Of a stretch of 36,125 nucleotides of DNA, positions 17,014-25,963 are shown one piece after another. The DNA comes from Ligilactobacillus murinus DSM 20452 = NBRC 14221. Lineage in GTDB: Bacteria; Bacillota; Bacilli; Lactobacillales; Lactobacillaceae. A program made the position numbers and the translations under genes. The notes beneath the pieces were generated by a model. That model made no database searches, had not been told where the DNA came from, and saw only the letters and a list, made by a program, of their open reading frames with translations. The stretch lies in assembly GCF_001591685.1 (NCBI RefSeq), contig NZ_BCVJ01000017.1, forward strand, positions 1 to 36,125, given 5' to 3'. Position 1 is the stretch's first letter. Each line of letters opens with the position of its first letter.

Positions 17014-17099
17014 GTAAGGTATGATTAATTACCTTCTAATCAATTCTCTTTCTCTCTTATGCCACCGCTGTAGTCTTACTAGAAGCTACAGCGGTTTTT
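17014..17099 (+). ncRNA. Candidate small RNA of about 85 nt
   Basis: Between the promoter at 16979-17007 and a Rho-independent terminator (stem 17064-17073 with 17086-17095, then TTTTT) no ORF of useful length exists. The predicted transcript starts with a small hairpin (AAGGTA 17016-17021 with TACCTT 17030-17035), continues with an unpaired C/U-rich stretch at 17043-17058 (TTCTCTTTCTCTC), and ends in the terminator. This layout is common for base-pairing sRNAs that bind purine-rich ribosome binding sites. It could instead be a leader/attenuator of the 102-residue protein at 17145, whose AAGAGAGG box is complementary to the C/U-rich stretch over 7 bases. I do not recognise a known RNA family. 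Confidence 0.5.
17064..17099 (+). terminator. Terminator of the candidate sRNA
   Basis: ACCGCTGTAG (17064-17073) pairs perfectly with CTACAGCGGT (17086-17095) over a 12-base loop, followed by T residues to 17099. Confidence 0.8.
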
Positions 17100-17144
17100 G
17101 TGTATAATGAATGGGACTTTTGATAAAAGAGAGGATGCCGTTAT

Positions 17145-17453
17145 ATGAAAAGTAATGAAACTTTGAATTTGATCGAAGAGATCACACGTAAAGATGGCAC
17201 TAAATATTACGAGATCTCCAATATCCCACAAAACGGTCGGGCCGAGTTAGCTGCTGTCCGGGGATTTATTGAGAGTGTTAGGATCTTACAACTGAATATC
17301 CCACGTTCAAGTAGTTTGATCAAGTACGAAAAATACATCAACGAGAATTTTGAAATGCCAGCTGAAGATTTTGATCATTTTGAAGAATGGGTAAAAACAC
17401 CCGAAATGCAAGAAGTTGTAAATACGATCTTGCGGGAAAATCATATTGCATAA
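17145..17453 (+). CDS. Hypothetical protein, 102 residues
   Basis: A small soluble, acidic protein that I do not recognise. It is predicted to start with a short strand/helix region (RKDGTKYYEISNIPQNGR), followed by helices around AELAAVRGFIESVRILQL and a C-terminal EEWVKTPEMQEVVNTILREN. There is no signal peptide and no membrane segment. AAGAGAGG lies about 11 bases before the ATG, and a TATAAT at 17103-17108 may drive it directly after the sRNA terminator. It has its own terminator at 17462-17505. Codon use matches the neighbours (many GATC), so it looks like a resident gene. Confidence 0.75.
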   Translation: MKSNETLNLIEEITRKDGTKYYEISNIPQNGRAELAAVRGFIESVRILQLNIPRSSSLIKYEKYINENFEMPAEDFDHFEEWVKTPEMQEVVNTILRENHIA

Positions 17454-17461
17454 TTATATAT

Positions 17462-17505
17462 AAAAACCAGAGTCAAGAGATAATATTCTTCAAACTCTGG
17501 TTTTT
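17462..17505 (+). terminator. Terminator after the 102-residue protein gene
   Basis: AAAAACCAGAGT (17462-17473) pairs perfectly with ACTCTGGTTTTT (17494-17505), followed by ATTTTAT. A-runs on the left make it potentially bidirectional. Confidence 0.85.
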
Positions 17506-17759
17506 ATTTTATCTTTAATATTTTATATATTAGCAAAATATTAACTAAAGGCTTAATTCTTAAAATTTAATTATACACCTTGATAAAGTAGGTATCAAAC
17601 GAAAACCCCTGTAAAAATACAGATGTTTTTAAATGTCTTAACAGAATGTTATATATTTTTTTGTTAAAAATACAGGGTATATTTCTAATGTTTTTAAAAT
17701 TGATATGTTATTATGTATATAGGATATGTGTTTATTATTTTGATAAGGAGGAAAGAGAA
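17506..17759. promoter_or_regulatory. Control region of the glycogen operon
   Basis: This AT-rich stretch holds no convincing gene. It contains a palindrome CTGTAAAAATACAG at 17609-17622 and a second copy of its right part, TAAAAATACAG, at 17665-17675, exactly 53 bases on. A possible promoter is TTGTTA (17661-17666) with TCTAAT (17684-17689), spacer 17; the second copy overlaps its -35 and spacer, as an operator would. A very strong AAGGAGG box precedes the glgB start. Confidence 0.5.
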
Positions 17760-19769
17760 ATGACCGCTGGTTTTGATTTGTCTCAGGAAATGGAAACGTT
17801 TGCTCGAGGCGAAAATTTTCATGCACAAACTTTTCTGGGGGCACATCCAGCTGCAAAAGCAGGATATGTCTTTCGTGTGTGGGCCCCGAAAGCTCAACAA
17901 ATTTGGCTAGTTGGCGAGTTTAATGATTGGCAAGAAGATCTGCCAATGAAGTTGGGAGAGCATGGTATTTGGAGTGTGGTGGCGCCAAATGCTAAACATG
18001 GACAAATGTACAAATTTAAAGTCAAACAACATGATGGTCGTATCGTATATAAGATCGATCCTTTTGCCTTTCGTTTTGAAGAGCGTCCAAATGATGCATC
18101 GATCATCTATGATATTCCAGAATATAAATGGCATGATGGTTTATGGCGCGGACGTCATAAACGTTCGAATTACTTTGAACGACCAATGAACATTTATGAG
18201 GTCCATCCGGGTTCATGGAAGTCACATGCTGATGGTACTTTGTATACGATCGGGGATCTGACAAAAGAATTGATCCCATACTTAAAGAAAATGAATTATA
18301 CCCACGTTGAATTTATGCCTTTGATGGAACATCCCTTAGGTGCTTCTTGGGGGTACCAATTGATCGGGTATTTTGCGGTCAGTTCAGCTTATGGAACTCC
18401 AGAAGAATTTCAAGCGTTCGTTGATGCGTGTCATAAAGAAAATATTGGAGTGATCGTGGATTGGGTCCCAGGTCATTTTTGTATCAATGATGATACCTTA
18501 CCATATTACGATGGGACTCCGACTTTTGAGTATGAAGATCCAGATCGAGCTAAAAATATTGGTTGGGGTTCGCAAAACTTTGACTTGGGTAAACCAGAAG
18601 TTCAATCTTTCTTGCTTTCAAGTGCCTTTTTCTGGATCGAAAAATTCCATTTGGATGGTTTACGGGTCGATGCAGTCTCCAATATGATCTATTTGGATTA
18701 TGATGAAGGTCCTTGGAAACCAAATATTTATGGTGGGAACCGAAATTTAGAAGGATGGCATTTTTTACGCAAATTAAACAAAGAAGTCAAGTTTGCTCAT
18801 CCTAAAGTGATCTTGATCGCTGAAGAAAGTTCGGCTGGGACCAAAGTGACGGGCATGTTAGAAGAAGATTCGTTAGGCTTTGACTACAAGTGGAATATGG
18901 GCTGGATGAATGACGTCTTGAACTTTTATCAAATGGATCCACTCTTTAGAGGCGATCACTTGGATATGTTGACCTTTTCTTGGATGTATCGTTTATCGGA
19001 AAATTACATTTTGCCATTGTCTCATGATGAAGTCGTCCATGGTAAGAAGAGCTTGTTGCACAAAATGTGGGGCGGGGATCGCTACAAGCAATTTGCCCAA
19101 CTTAGGAATTTACTCACTTATCAAATAACACACCCCGGGAAAAAATTACTCTTTATGGGGGGCGAATTTGGACAATTCATCGAATGGCGCTACTACGAAG
19201 GCTTGACTTGGGACGGTTTAGATGACGAACTAAATAAGAAAATGCAACATTTTACAGCTAAACTCAATGAATTTTATCGTGAACACCGTGCACTATGGGA
19301 ATTAGAGGATAAAGAAGAGAGTTTAGAAGTGATCGATGCTAATAACAAGACAGCGACCATCTTGAGTTTTATTCGGCATGGTAAACGGAAAAAAGATTTC
19401 TTAGTGGTAGTCATGAATCTCACTACGATCGAGCAGCAAAACTTTGAGATCGGCGTGCCTTATCCGGGAAGTTATCGTGAAGTTTGGAATACTGAAATGG
19501 AAGAGTTTGGTGGAACTTGGACCAAGCATAATCCATTAGCTAAGACTAAAGAAAAAGTCTTTAAGAACTATGATCAAGTGATCAGCTTGACCGTTCCGGC
19601 TCTAGGCGTCGTGATCTTAAACCCAGAAGATGTGAATTTACGCTACGTCAACAAAAAATATCTCGAATCTAAAAAAGCAAAGAAAGTTAAGGCAAAAACA
19701 GTCGCTAAAAAGCAAAAACAACAAGCTAAGGGGGGTAAAGGACAGCAGGAGAAGCGTCCGAAAAAATAA
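17760..19769 (+). CDS. glgB: 1,4-alpha-glucan branching enzyme
   Basis: A 669-residue GH13 enzyme forming alpha-1,6 branches in glycogen. An N-terminal CBM48-like domain ([23 protein letters not shown], about residues 35-60) is followed by the GH13 barrel with nucleophile Asp304 in GLRVDAVSN, the acid/base Glu in ILIAEESS and the third acid in LSHDEVVHG. Start choice: the frame stays open to 17646, but ATG at 17760 is 8-9 bases after AAGGAGG and gives the family N-terminus. Unusually, the C-terminal 35-40 residues form a tail of lysine, alanine and glutamine ([18 protein letters not shown]...), beyond the normal beta domain. The stop overlaps glgC (TAATG). Confidence 0.95.
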   Translation: MTAGFDLSQEMETFARGENFHAQTFLGAHPAAKAGYVFRVWAPKAQQIWLVGEFNDWQEDLPMKLGEHGIWSVVAPNAKHGQMYKFKVKQHDGRIVYKIDPFAFRFEERPNDASIIYDIPEYKWHDGLWRGRHKRSNYFERPMNIYEVHPGSWKSHADGTLYTIGDLTKELIPYLKKMNYTHVEFMPLMEHPLGASWGYQLIGYFAVSSAYGTPEEFQAFVDACHKENIGVIVDWVPGHFCINDDTLPYYDGTPTFEYEDPDRAKNIGWGSQNFDLGKPEVQSFLLSSAFFWIEKFHLDGLRVDAVSNMIYLDYDEGPWKPNIYGGNRNLEGWHFLRKLNKEVKFAHPKVILIAEESSAGTKVTGMLEEDSLGFDYKWNMGWMNDVLNFYQMDPLFRGDHLDMLTFSWMYRLSENYILPLSHDEVVHGKKSLLHKMWGGDRYKQFAQLRNLLTYQITHPGKKLLFMGGEFGQFIEWRYYEGLTWDGLDDELNKKMQHFTAKLNEFYREHRALWELEDKEESLEVIDANNKTATILSFIRHGKRKKDFLVVVMNLTTIEQQNFEIGVPYPGSYREVWNTEMEEFGGTWTKHNPLAKTKEKVFKNYDQVISLTVPALGVVILNPEDVNLRYVNKKYLESKKAKKVKAKTVAKKQKQQAKGGKGQQEKRPKK

Positions 19770-20911
19770 TGAAAAACGAAATGTTAGCAATGATCTTAGC
19801 TGGTGGTAAGGGTACCAGACTAGGGAAATTAACGCAAAATATCGCTAAACCCGCTGTACCGTTTGGGGGACGGTACCGTATCGTCGATTTTACTTTAAGT
19901 AACTGTGTCAATTCGGGGATCAAAAATATTGGGGTCGTAACACAATATCAACCACTTATTTTAAATAATCATATCGGTAATGGGGCTAGTTGGGGCTTGG
20001 ATCGTTTGGATTCTGGGGTCACGATCTTACAACCTTATTCAAATAATGAGGGTTCTAAGTGGTTTGAGGGTACTTCACATGCCATCTACCAAAATATCGA
20101 CTATATTGATTCAATGGATCCAGAGTATCTTTTAGTTCTTTCAGGTGATCATATCTACAAGATGGATTATGAAGATATGTTAGCTAAACACAAGAAGAGC
20201 AATGCCGCGCTTAGTGTAGCCGTGATCGATGTTCCTTGGGATGAGGCTAGTCGATTTGGGATCATGAATACCGATGAAAATGACCGGATCATTGAATTTG
20301 AAGAAAAGCCAAAAAAACCAAAGAGCAACCACGCTTCAATGGGGATCTATATCTTTACTTGGGCTCGTTTGCGCGATGTATTATTGAATAGTTTCAAAAA
20401 AGACGTTGATATGTATGATTTTGGTAAAAATGTCATTCCATTTTACATTAAGAGTGGGGATAATGTACAAGCTTATCATTTCTCGGGTTATTGGAAAGAT
20501 GTTGGAACGATCGATTCTTTATGGGCAACGAATATGGAATTTATCGACAATGAAGGCGATCTAAATGTGCGCGACAAAACATGGCCGATCTATTCGAAAA
20601 ATCCGATCGCGCCACCACAATTTATTACTAATACTGCCCGCGTTAAAAATTCAATGATCGTGGATGGTTGCTTTATCTCAGGTAAGATCGAACACAGTAT
20701 TTTAGCAGCAAATGTTCAAGTCAAAGAAGGCTCAGTCGTGAAGGATAGTGTTGTGATGACGGGCGCTTCGATCGGTAAAAATGTAATTATCAACCGCGCG
20801 ATCATCGGTGAAAATGCAATTATTGGTGATGGGGCTGTGATCGATGGAACAGATGAGATCGCAGTAGTAGGAAATTCAGAAGTATTAGGGGTGACGATTA
20901 ATGAAGGCTAA
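19769..20911 (+). CDS. glgC: Glucose-1-phosphate adenylyltransferase, catalytic subunit
   Basis: A 380-residue enzyme making ADP-glucose from glucose-1-phosphate and ATP, the committed step of glycogen synthesis. The nucleotide-binding GGKGTRLGK starts at Gly12; further hallmarks are [26 protein letters not shown] and the glucose-1-phosphate site [10 protein letters not shown]. The C-terminal third is a left-handed beta helix with hexapeptide repeats. The start overlaps the glgB stop and the end overlaps glgD by 11 bases, so the genes are translationally coupled. It is the active partner of GlgD. Confidence 0.95.
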   Translation: MKNEMLAMILAGGKGTRLGKLTQNIAKPAVPFGGRYRIVDFTLSNCVNSGIKNIGVVTQYQPLILNNHIGNGASWGLDRLDSGVTILQPYSNNEGSKWFEGTSHAIYQNIDYIDSMDPEYLLVLSGDHIYKMDYEDMLAKHKKSNAALSVAVIDVPWDEASRFGIMNTDENDRIIEFEEKPKKPKSNHASMGIYIFTWARLRDVLLNSFKKDVDMYDFGKNVIPFYIKSGDNVQAYHFSGYWKDVGTIDSLWATNMEFIDNEGDLNVRDKTWPIYSKNPIAPPQFITNTARVKNSMIVDGCFISGKIEHSILAANVQVKEGSVVKDSVVMTGASIGKNVIINRAIIGENAIIGDGAVIDGTDEIAVVGNSEVLGVTINEG

Positions 20912-22052
20912 TAAGATGTGTGCGATTTTAGGTAATGAGCATGAATATAACGGGTTATTGCCATTAACAGCAAATCGCCCACTCTCTACACTTTATTTTG
21001 ATTGTAAATATCGGATCATGGATTTTGCGTTATCAAGTGCTGTCAATGCCAATATCAGGACTGTTTATATGATCTTAAATGAAGGTCGCTTTAAGTCGGT
21101 TTTTGATCATTTAGGTGGCAGTCGAGAATGGGGCTTGGACAGTATTGGGAGTTACCAATATCTTGGCTTTTATCAAGATATCTTACGCAAAAAAGCTGAA
21201 GGCAAGCCATATTTTAGCGATATGATCGGTTTTTTGAAGAAATCAAAGTCAGAATATACGGTTTTCTTTGGCAATAAGATGTTGTGTAATGTTGACTTGC
21301 GTTCGATCTTAGATGTTCATCAAGCCCATGATAGCAATATCACGGTTGTCTTTAAACGGGTACCTAAAGAAAAAATAGCACCTGATGATTGCATTTTGAC
21401 GCTCGAAGACGATAATAGAGTTAAGCAAACGGATATTTTCAGCGAGCTTGATGAAGCTTCTGACCTTTACAACTTATCGATGAGCATCTTTTTAGTCAAA
21501 ACTGATTGGTTGATCGATCTTTTGCATAAGGGACAAAATGCGGGCGCGCCAGCAAGTGTGCAGGAATTATTGAACCGGGAAATGACACGGACCAACACAC
21601 GTGCTTACGAATATACAGGTTACTTGAGCAATATTTATGACATCAAGAGCTACTATGATGCCAACATGGATATGCTTGATCCCGAGCATTTCAACACTTT
21701 GTTGTTCTCCAGTCAACGTGTGATCACGCGAACTAAAAACGAAGTGGCGACTCACTTTTACGATTCTTCTGATGTCAACTCCAGTCAATTTGCGACTGGC
21801 TGTGTCGTTAAAGGTAAAGTCGATCGCAGTTTGATTTCGCGGCGGACTACGATCGAAGAAGGTGCTCGTGTCAAAGATTCTGTGATCATGAGTAATGCTC
21901 ATATCAAACGCGGGGCTAAGTTGCAATATGCGATCTTAGATAAAAATGTTGAAGTAGAAGCCGGCGTCACCATTCAAGGGACACCTGAAAATCCAGTTGT
22001 GATCACAAAGGATAGTCGTATTGTGGCAGATATCTATGGGGGCGAGAACTAG
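20901..22052 (+). CDS. glgD: Glucose-1-phosphate adenylyltransferase, GlgD subunit
   Basis: A 383-residue paralogue of GlgC found in Firmicutes. It keeps the overall fold, including [17 protein letters not shown] and the C-terminal beta helix, but where GlgC has GGKGTRLGK this protein reads [17 protein letters not shown]; the catalytic glycine-rich loop is lost. In Bacillus-type systems GlgD raises the activity of GlgC in a heteromer. A GGGGTGAC box precedes its ATG. It overlaps glgC by 11 bases and its stop overlaps the GTG start of glgA. Confidence 0.93.
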   Translation: MKANKMCAILGNEHEYNGLLPLTANRPLSTLYFDCKYRIMDFALSSAVNANIRTVYMILNEGRFKSVFDHLGGSREWGLDSIGSYQYLGFYQDILRKKAEGKPYFSDMIGFLKKSKSEYTVFFGNKMLCNVDLRSILDVHQAHDSNITVVFKRVPKEKIAPDDCILTLEDDNRVKQTDIFSELDEASDLYNLSMSIFLVKTDWLIDLLHKGQNAGAPASVQELLNREMTRTNTRAYEYTGYLSNIYDIKSYYDANMDMLDPEHFNTLLFSSQRVITRTKNEVATHFYDSSDVNSSQFATGCVVKGKVDRSLISRRTTIEEGARVKDSVIMSNAHIKRGAKLQYAILDKNVEVEAGVTIQGTPENPVVITKDSRIVADIYGGEN

Positions 22053-23485
22053 TGAAGATCTTATTTACCGCAGCGGAATGCGCACCATTTTTTAAAACGG
22101 GAGGTCTTGGCGATGTTGCCGGGGCGTTACCTAAGAGCATGGCTAAAAAGGGAAATGAAGTTAAAGTCGTTTTGCCTTTTTACACAAAAATGCCAGAAAA
22201 TTATCAGTCACAGTTGACCGATCTCTTTAATTTTTATGTTGCTGTTGGTTGGCGCAATGAGTATTGTGGTGTCAAAGTTTTAGAATTAGACGGTGTTGAA
22301 TATTATTTCTTAGATAACAAGTATTATTTTGATCGCCCTGATCTTTACGGCTATTATGATGATGGCGAACGCTTTGCCTTTTTCCAACAAGCCGTGATCG
22401 AATTGATGGAGCGGATCAATTATATTCCTGACATCTTACATGTCAATGACTATCATACTGCCTTTATTCCTTTCTTATTACGGGAAAAATACGGTTGGAT
22501 CAAAGATTTTGGTCATATTGCAACTGTGCTTACGATCCACAACCTTGAATTTCAAGGGCAGTACGGGCGCGATGTCTTGCCTGAACTCTTTGGCATGTCG
22601 ACTAAACGCTATGATGATGGGACGATCCAAATGGGGACGGCCGTAAACTTTATGAAAGCCGGTATTTTTTACGCCGATCGGGTCAATACAGTCAGCCCGA
22701 CTTATGCTGCTGAGATCCAGACACCTGAATTTGGGTGTGGTTTAGATGAAGTTTTACGGATGGTCAATTATAAACTTTCCGGTATCTTAAACGGGATCGA
22801 TTATGATACTTTTGATCCTAAGACTGATAAAGCATTACCGTATAAATTCGATCGCAAGAATTTAAAGGGCAAAGCTAAAGATAAGGCTGCTTTGCAAAAG
22901 AAATTTGGTTTGCCAGTCAGAAAAGATGTCCCATTGATCGGGGTCGTCAGTCGTTTAACTTATCAAAAGGGCTTTCAGTTAGTGGTCCAAGAGATGGCAA
23001 ATTTGATGCAATTTGACGTCCAATTTGTTTTATTGGGCACCGGATATGAGAATTTTGAGCATGACTTTACTTATTTTGCGGGACGTTATCCAGATAAATG
23101 TAGCGTCAGCATCAACTTCGATGTTAATTTAGCTCAGCAGATCTATGCTGGCTGTGACATGTTCTTGATGCCCTCTGCTTTTGAACCTTGTGGATTATCA
23201 CAGTTGATCTCTATGCGTTACGGTACTTTGCCGATCGTTCATCAGATCGGTGGGTTACGTGATAGTGTGTGGGCTTACAATCCAATTGAACAGATCGGGA
23301 CTGGCTTTGGTTTTGAGGAATTTTCTTCATTTTGGATGATGGAAGAGATCAAATTGGCGCTTAGCGTTTACAATGATCAACCAAAGGTCTGGCAGAAGAT
23401 GATGCGTATTGCAATGGAATCAGATTTTAGTTGGGATAGTGCAAGTCAAAATTATTTAGATTTGTATACACAAATTTTAAGATAG
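22052..23485 (+). CDS. glgA: Glycogen synthase (ADP-glucose)
   Basis: A 477-residue GT5 glycosyltransferase that elongates alpha-1,4-glucan from ADP-glucose. The N-terminal substrate motif KTGGLGDVAGALPK begins at Lys15, and the C-terminal GT-B domain carries SRLTYQKGFQLV and the conserved PSAFEPCGLSQLISMRYG with the acidic Glu of the E-x7-E motif. The start is GTG at 22052, overlapping the glgD stop, with GGGGGCGAG just upstream. The next gene, glgP, begins 45 bases downstream with its own strong ribosome binding site. Confidence 0.95.
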   Translation: MKILFTAAECAPFFKTGGLGDVAGALPKSMAKKGNEVKVVLPFYTKMPENYQSQLTDLFNFYVAVGWRNEYCGVKVLELDGVEYYFLDNKYYFDRPDLYGYYDDGERFAFFQQAVIELMERINYIPDILHVNDYHTAFIPFLLREKYGWIKDFGHIATVLTIHNLEFQGQYGRDVLPELFGMSTKRYDDGTIQMGTAVNFMKAGIFYADRVNTVSPTYAAEIQTPEFGCGLDEVLRMVNYKLSGILNGIDYDTFDPKTDKALPYKFDRKNLKGKAKDKAALQKKFGLPVRKDVPLIGVVSRLTYQKGFQLVVQEMANLMQFDVQFVLLGTGYENFEHDFTYFAGRYPDKCSVSINFDVNLAQQIYAGCDMFLMPSAFEPCGLSQLISMRYGTLPIVHQIGGLRDSVWAYNPIEQIGTGFGFEEFSSFWMMEEIKLALSVYNDQPKVWQKMMRIAMESDFSWDSASQNYLDLYTQILR

Positions 23486-23530
23486 TCACAAGGAGTTTGT
23501 CAGCTATCGGTTTATAAGGGAGGATACTTA

Positions 23531-25963
23531 ATGAAAATCACACAGGAGCGTTTTGTACGCGAATTTAAGAAGCGGTTGGCAGAGAAGTATGCGCTTGATG
23601 TCAAAGATGCTGCTCCGATCGAGTTGTATCAGACTTTAGTTTCAGTGGTCAAATCTGGTTATTCCGAAATTTGGCGCAATACTTGGAAGAATTATGTCAA
23701 AAATGACCAAAAGCAAGTTTACTATTTTTCGATCGAATTTTTACCAGGTCGGTTATTAAAGAGTAATCTTTTGAACATGGGTTGGTACGATGTGGTCGAT
23801 AAGGGCTTAAAGCAAATGGGACTTAGCTTGGATAAGATCTCAGAGTCTGAAGTTGATATGGCACTTGGTAATGGTGGTTTAGGTCGTTTAGCTTCTTGTT
23901 TTATGGATGCTTTAGCTTCAGATGGCTTGCCAGGTAATGGAAATGGTATCCGCTACAAATATGGTTTGTTCAAGCAAAAATTTGTTGATGGTTACCAGAT
24001 CGAGTTACCAAATGAATGGTTGACTGATGGTAACAATTGGGCTGTTGCACGTGAAAGTAAAGCGGTCGATGTTTTGATGGGTGGCCAAGTTCATTTGATC
24101 GATAATGGTAAATATTTAGAAGCGATCTATGAAGGCGCCGATGTGATCAAGGCTGTGCCTTATGACACGGGGATCGTTGGTTATCGCAATGATCACGTTA
24201 ATACGATGCGACTTTGGGATGCTCAGATCCCAGCTTCAGAAGAAGTTAAATATCCAACGATCGAGGACCGACGTCGGGTCGAGGATCTAACTTCAGTGCT
24301 TTATCCTGATGATTCGAACTATGAAGGCCGTATTTTACGCTTAAAGCAAGAATATTTCTTCACGTCGGCTGGGATCCAAAGCATCATTCGGCACTATAAG
24401 AAATATGATCGTCCGTTAAATGAAATCAGTGAATATATTGCGATCCATATCAATGATACGCACCCTGCTATGTGTGTGGCTGAATTTATGCGGATCTTGC
24501 TTGATAAAGAGCATATGGACTGGGATGAAGCTTGGCAACAAACAGTCAAGACGATGAGTTATACTAATCACACGATCATGGCTGAAGCTTTGGAAAAATG
24601 GCCTGTTGAAATGTTGGCAAAAGTCCAACCGCGTATCTTGCAGATCATCCAAGAGATCGATCGGCGCTATGCTTTAGAACTTGAAGGTAAAAAAGATCAT
24701 GACTTCATCGAACGGACACGGATCATCAAAGACGGCATGGTCAAGATGGCTCATTTAGCAATTATTGGTTCACATAGTACTAATGGTGTAGCTAAGTTGC
24801 ATACAGAATTGTTGGAAAATGATGTTTTACGTGATTTCTACGAATTGTACCCTGAACGTTTCAATAATAAGACAAATGGGATCACAGTTCGGCGTTGGCT
24901 CCAAGTAGCTAACCCTGAACTAGCTAAGACGATCGATCAAGCGATCGGAACGGCTTGGCGCTTTGATGCTAAGAAATTGCATGAACTAAAAAATCATGTT
25001 GGTGATAAAAAGTTACTAGAAAAGATCGGTAAAGCTAAACTCGATAATAAGAAGAAGTTAGCCGCCTTTATCAAAGAAGATACTGGCATCGAAGTTTCAC
25101 CGCATGCGATCTTTGATGTTCAGATCAAGCGCCTGCATGCCTATAAACGGCAATTGCTCAACTTGTTACACATCGTTAAATTGTATTTAGATCTTAAAGA
25201 TGATCCAAACCGCGATGTTGAACCACGGGTATTTATTTTTGGGGCTAAAGCTGCACCAAGTTACCACTATGCTAAAGCGATCATTAAGTGTATCAATGAA
25301 GTTGCCAATATGATCAATAATGATAAGACGATCAATGATAAGTTAAAGGTCGTCTTCTTGGAAAACTATGGTGTTTCATTGGCTGAAAAGATCATTCCGG
25401 CTGCTGATGTTGGCGAACAGATCTCAACGGCAACTAAGGAAGCTTCAGGGACTTCTAATATGAAATTGATGTTAAATGGTGCTTTGACAGTAGCGACCTT
25501 AGATGGAGCTAATATCGAGATCAAAGACTATGTTGGTGAAGATAATATCTTTATCTTTGGTTTGACAAAAGATGAAGTTTTAGAATACGAGAAGAACCAT
25601 AACTATCATGCTACTGAATACTACGATAACGATCCGGTCATCAAACGTGTCTTGGATGCTTTCGTTGATGGGACGATCCCAAATATTGAAGTTGAGGGGC
25701 ATGAGATCTATGATTCCTTATTGCGGGTCAATGATGAATACTTTGTTTTACGTGATTTTGCTTCCTATGTCCAAGTTCAAGAAGCTGTTAGTGAAGCTTA
25801 CAAAGATAAGCAAAACTGGAACAAGATGTGTTTGGTAAATATTGCCAATGCTGGCTATTTCTCAGCTGATGATACGGTTGAAAAATATGCTAAAGAGATT
25901 TGGAATATCAAACCAAACGCAACTGAAATGAAGGGAAAAGCAAAAGATGTATATCCACTTTGA
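23531..25963 (+). CDS. glgP: Glycogen phosphorylase
   Basis: An 810-residue GT35 enzyme that releases glucose-1-phosphate from glycogen ends using phosphate and pyridoxal phosphate. Visible landmarks are GNGGLGRLASCFMDALAS in the N-terminal half, NDTHPAM, the FNNKTNGITVRRWL stretch, and the PLP lysine Lys645 in EASGTSNMKLMLNG. AAGGGAGGA lies 5 bases before the ATG. It overlaps the following GH13 gene by 17 bases. Its presence with the synthesis genes shows that storage and mobilisation are under one operon. Confidence 0.96.
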   Translation: MKITQERFVREFKKRLAEKYALDVKDAAPIELYQTLVSVVKSGYSEIWRNTWKNYVKNDQKQVYYFSIEFLPGRLLKSNLLNMGWYDVVDKGLKQMGLSLDKISESEVDMALGNGGLGRLASCFMDALASDGLPGNGNGIRYKYGLFKQKFVDGYQIELPNEWLTDGNNWAVARESKAVDVLMGGQVHLIDNGKYLEAIYEGADVIKAVPYDTGIVGYRNDHVNTMRLWDAQIPASEEVKYPTIEDRRRVEDLTSVLYPDDSNYEGRILRLKQEYFFTSAGIQSIIRHYKKYDRPLNEISEYIAIHINDTHPAMCVAEFMRILLDKEHMDWDEAWQQTVKTMSYTNHTIMAEALEKWPVEMLAKVQPRILQIIQEIDRRYALELEGKKDHDFIERTRIIKDGMVKMAHLAIIGSHSTNGVAKLHTELLENDVLRDFYELYPERFNNKTNGITVRRWLQVANPELAKTIDQAIGTAWRFDAKKLHELKNHVGDKKLLEKIGKAKLDNKKKLAAFIKEDTGIEVSPHAIFDVQIKRLHAYKRQLLNLLHIVKLYLDLKDDPNRDVEPRVFIFGAKAAPSYHYAKAIIKCINEVANMINNDKTINDKLKVVFLENYGVSLAEKIIPAADVGEQISTATKEASGTSNMKLMLNGALTVATLDGANIEIKDYVGEDNIFIFGLTKDEVLEYEKNHNYHATEYYDNDPVIKRVLDAFVDGTIPNIEVEGHEIYDSLLRVNDEYFVLRDFASYVQVQEAVSEAYKDKQNWNKMCLVNIANAGYFSADDTVEKYAKEIWNIKPNATEMKGKAKDVYPL

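Noticed and set aside
17609-17622. CTGTAAAAATACAG as a cre site
   Set aside because: It lacks the central CG and has the wrong length between the TG and CA ends; it is more likely another operator.
17646-17759. N-terminal extension of GlgB by 38 residues
   Set aside because: The frame is open, but the extension is AT-rich, resembles translated promoter DNA, and the AAGGAGG box points to ATG 17760.
21567-21926. 119-residue frame on the minus strand inside glgD
   Set aside because: It lies fully opposite a well-supported gene, has no ribosome binding site and no recognisable motif.
20901-22052. GlgD as a damaged GlgC pseudogene
   Set aside because: The lost glycine-rich loop is characteristic of the GlgD subunit, and the frame is intact with coupled translation.
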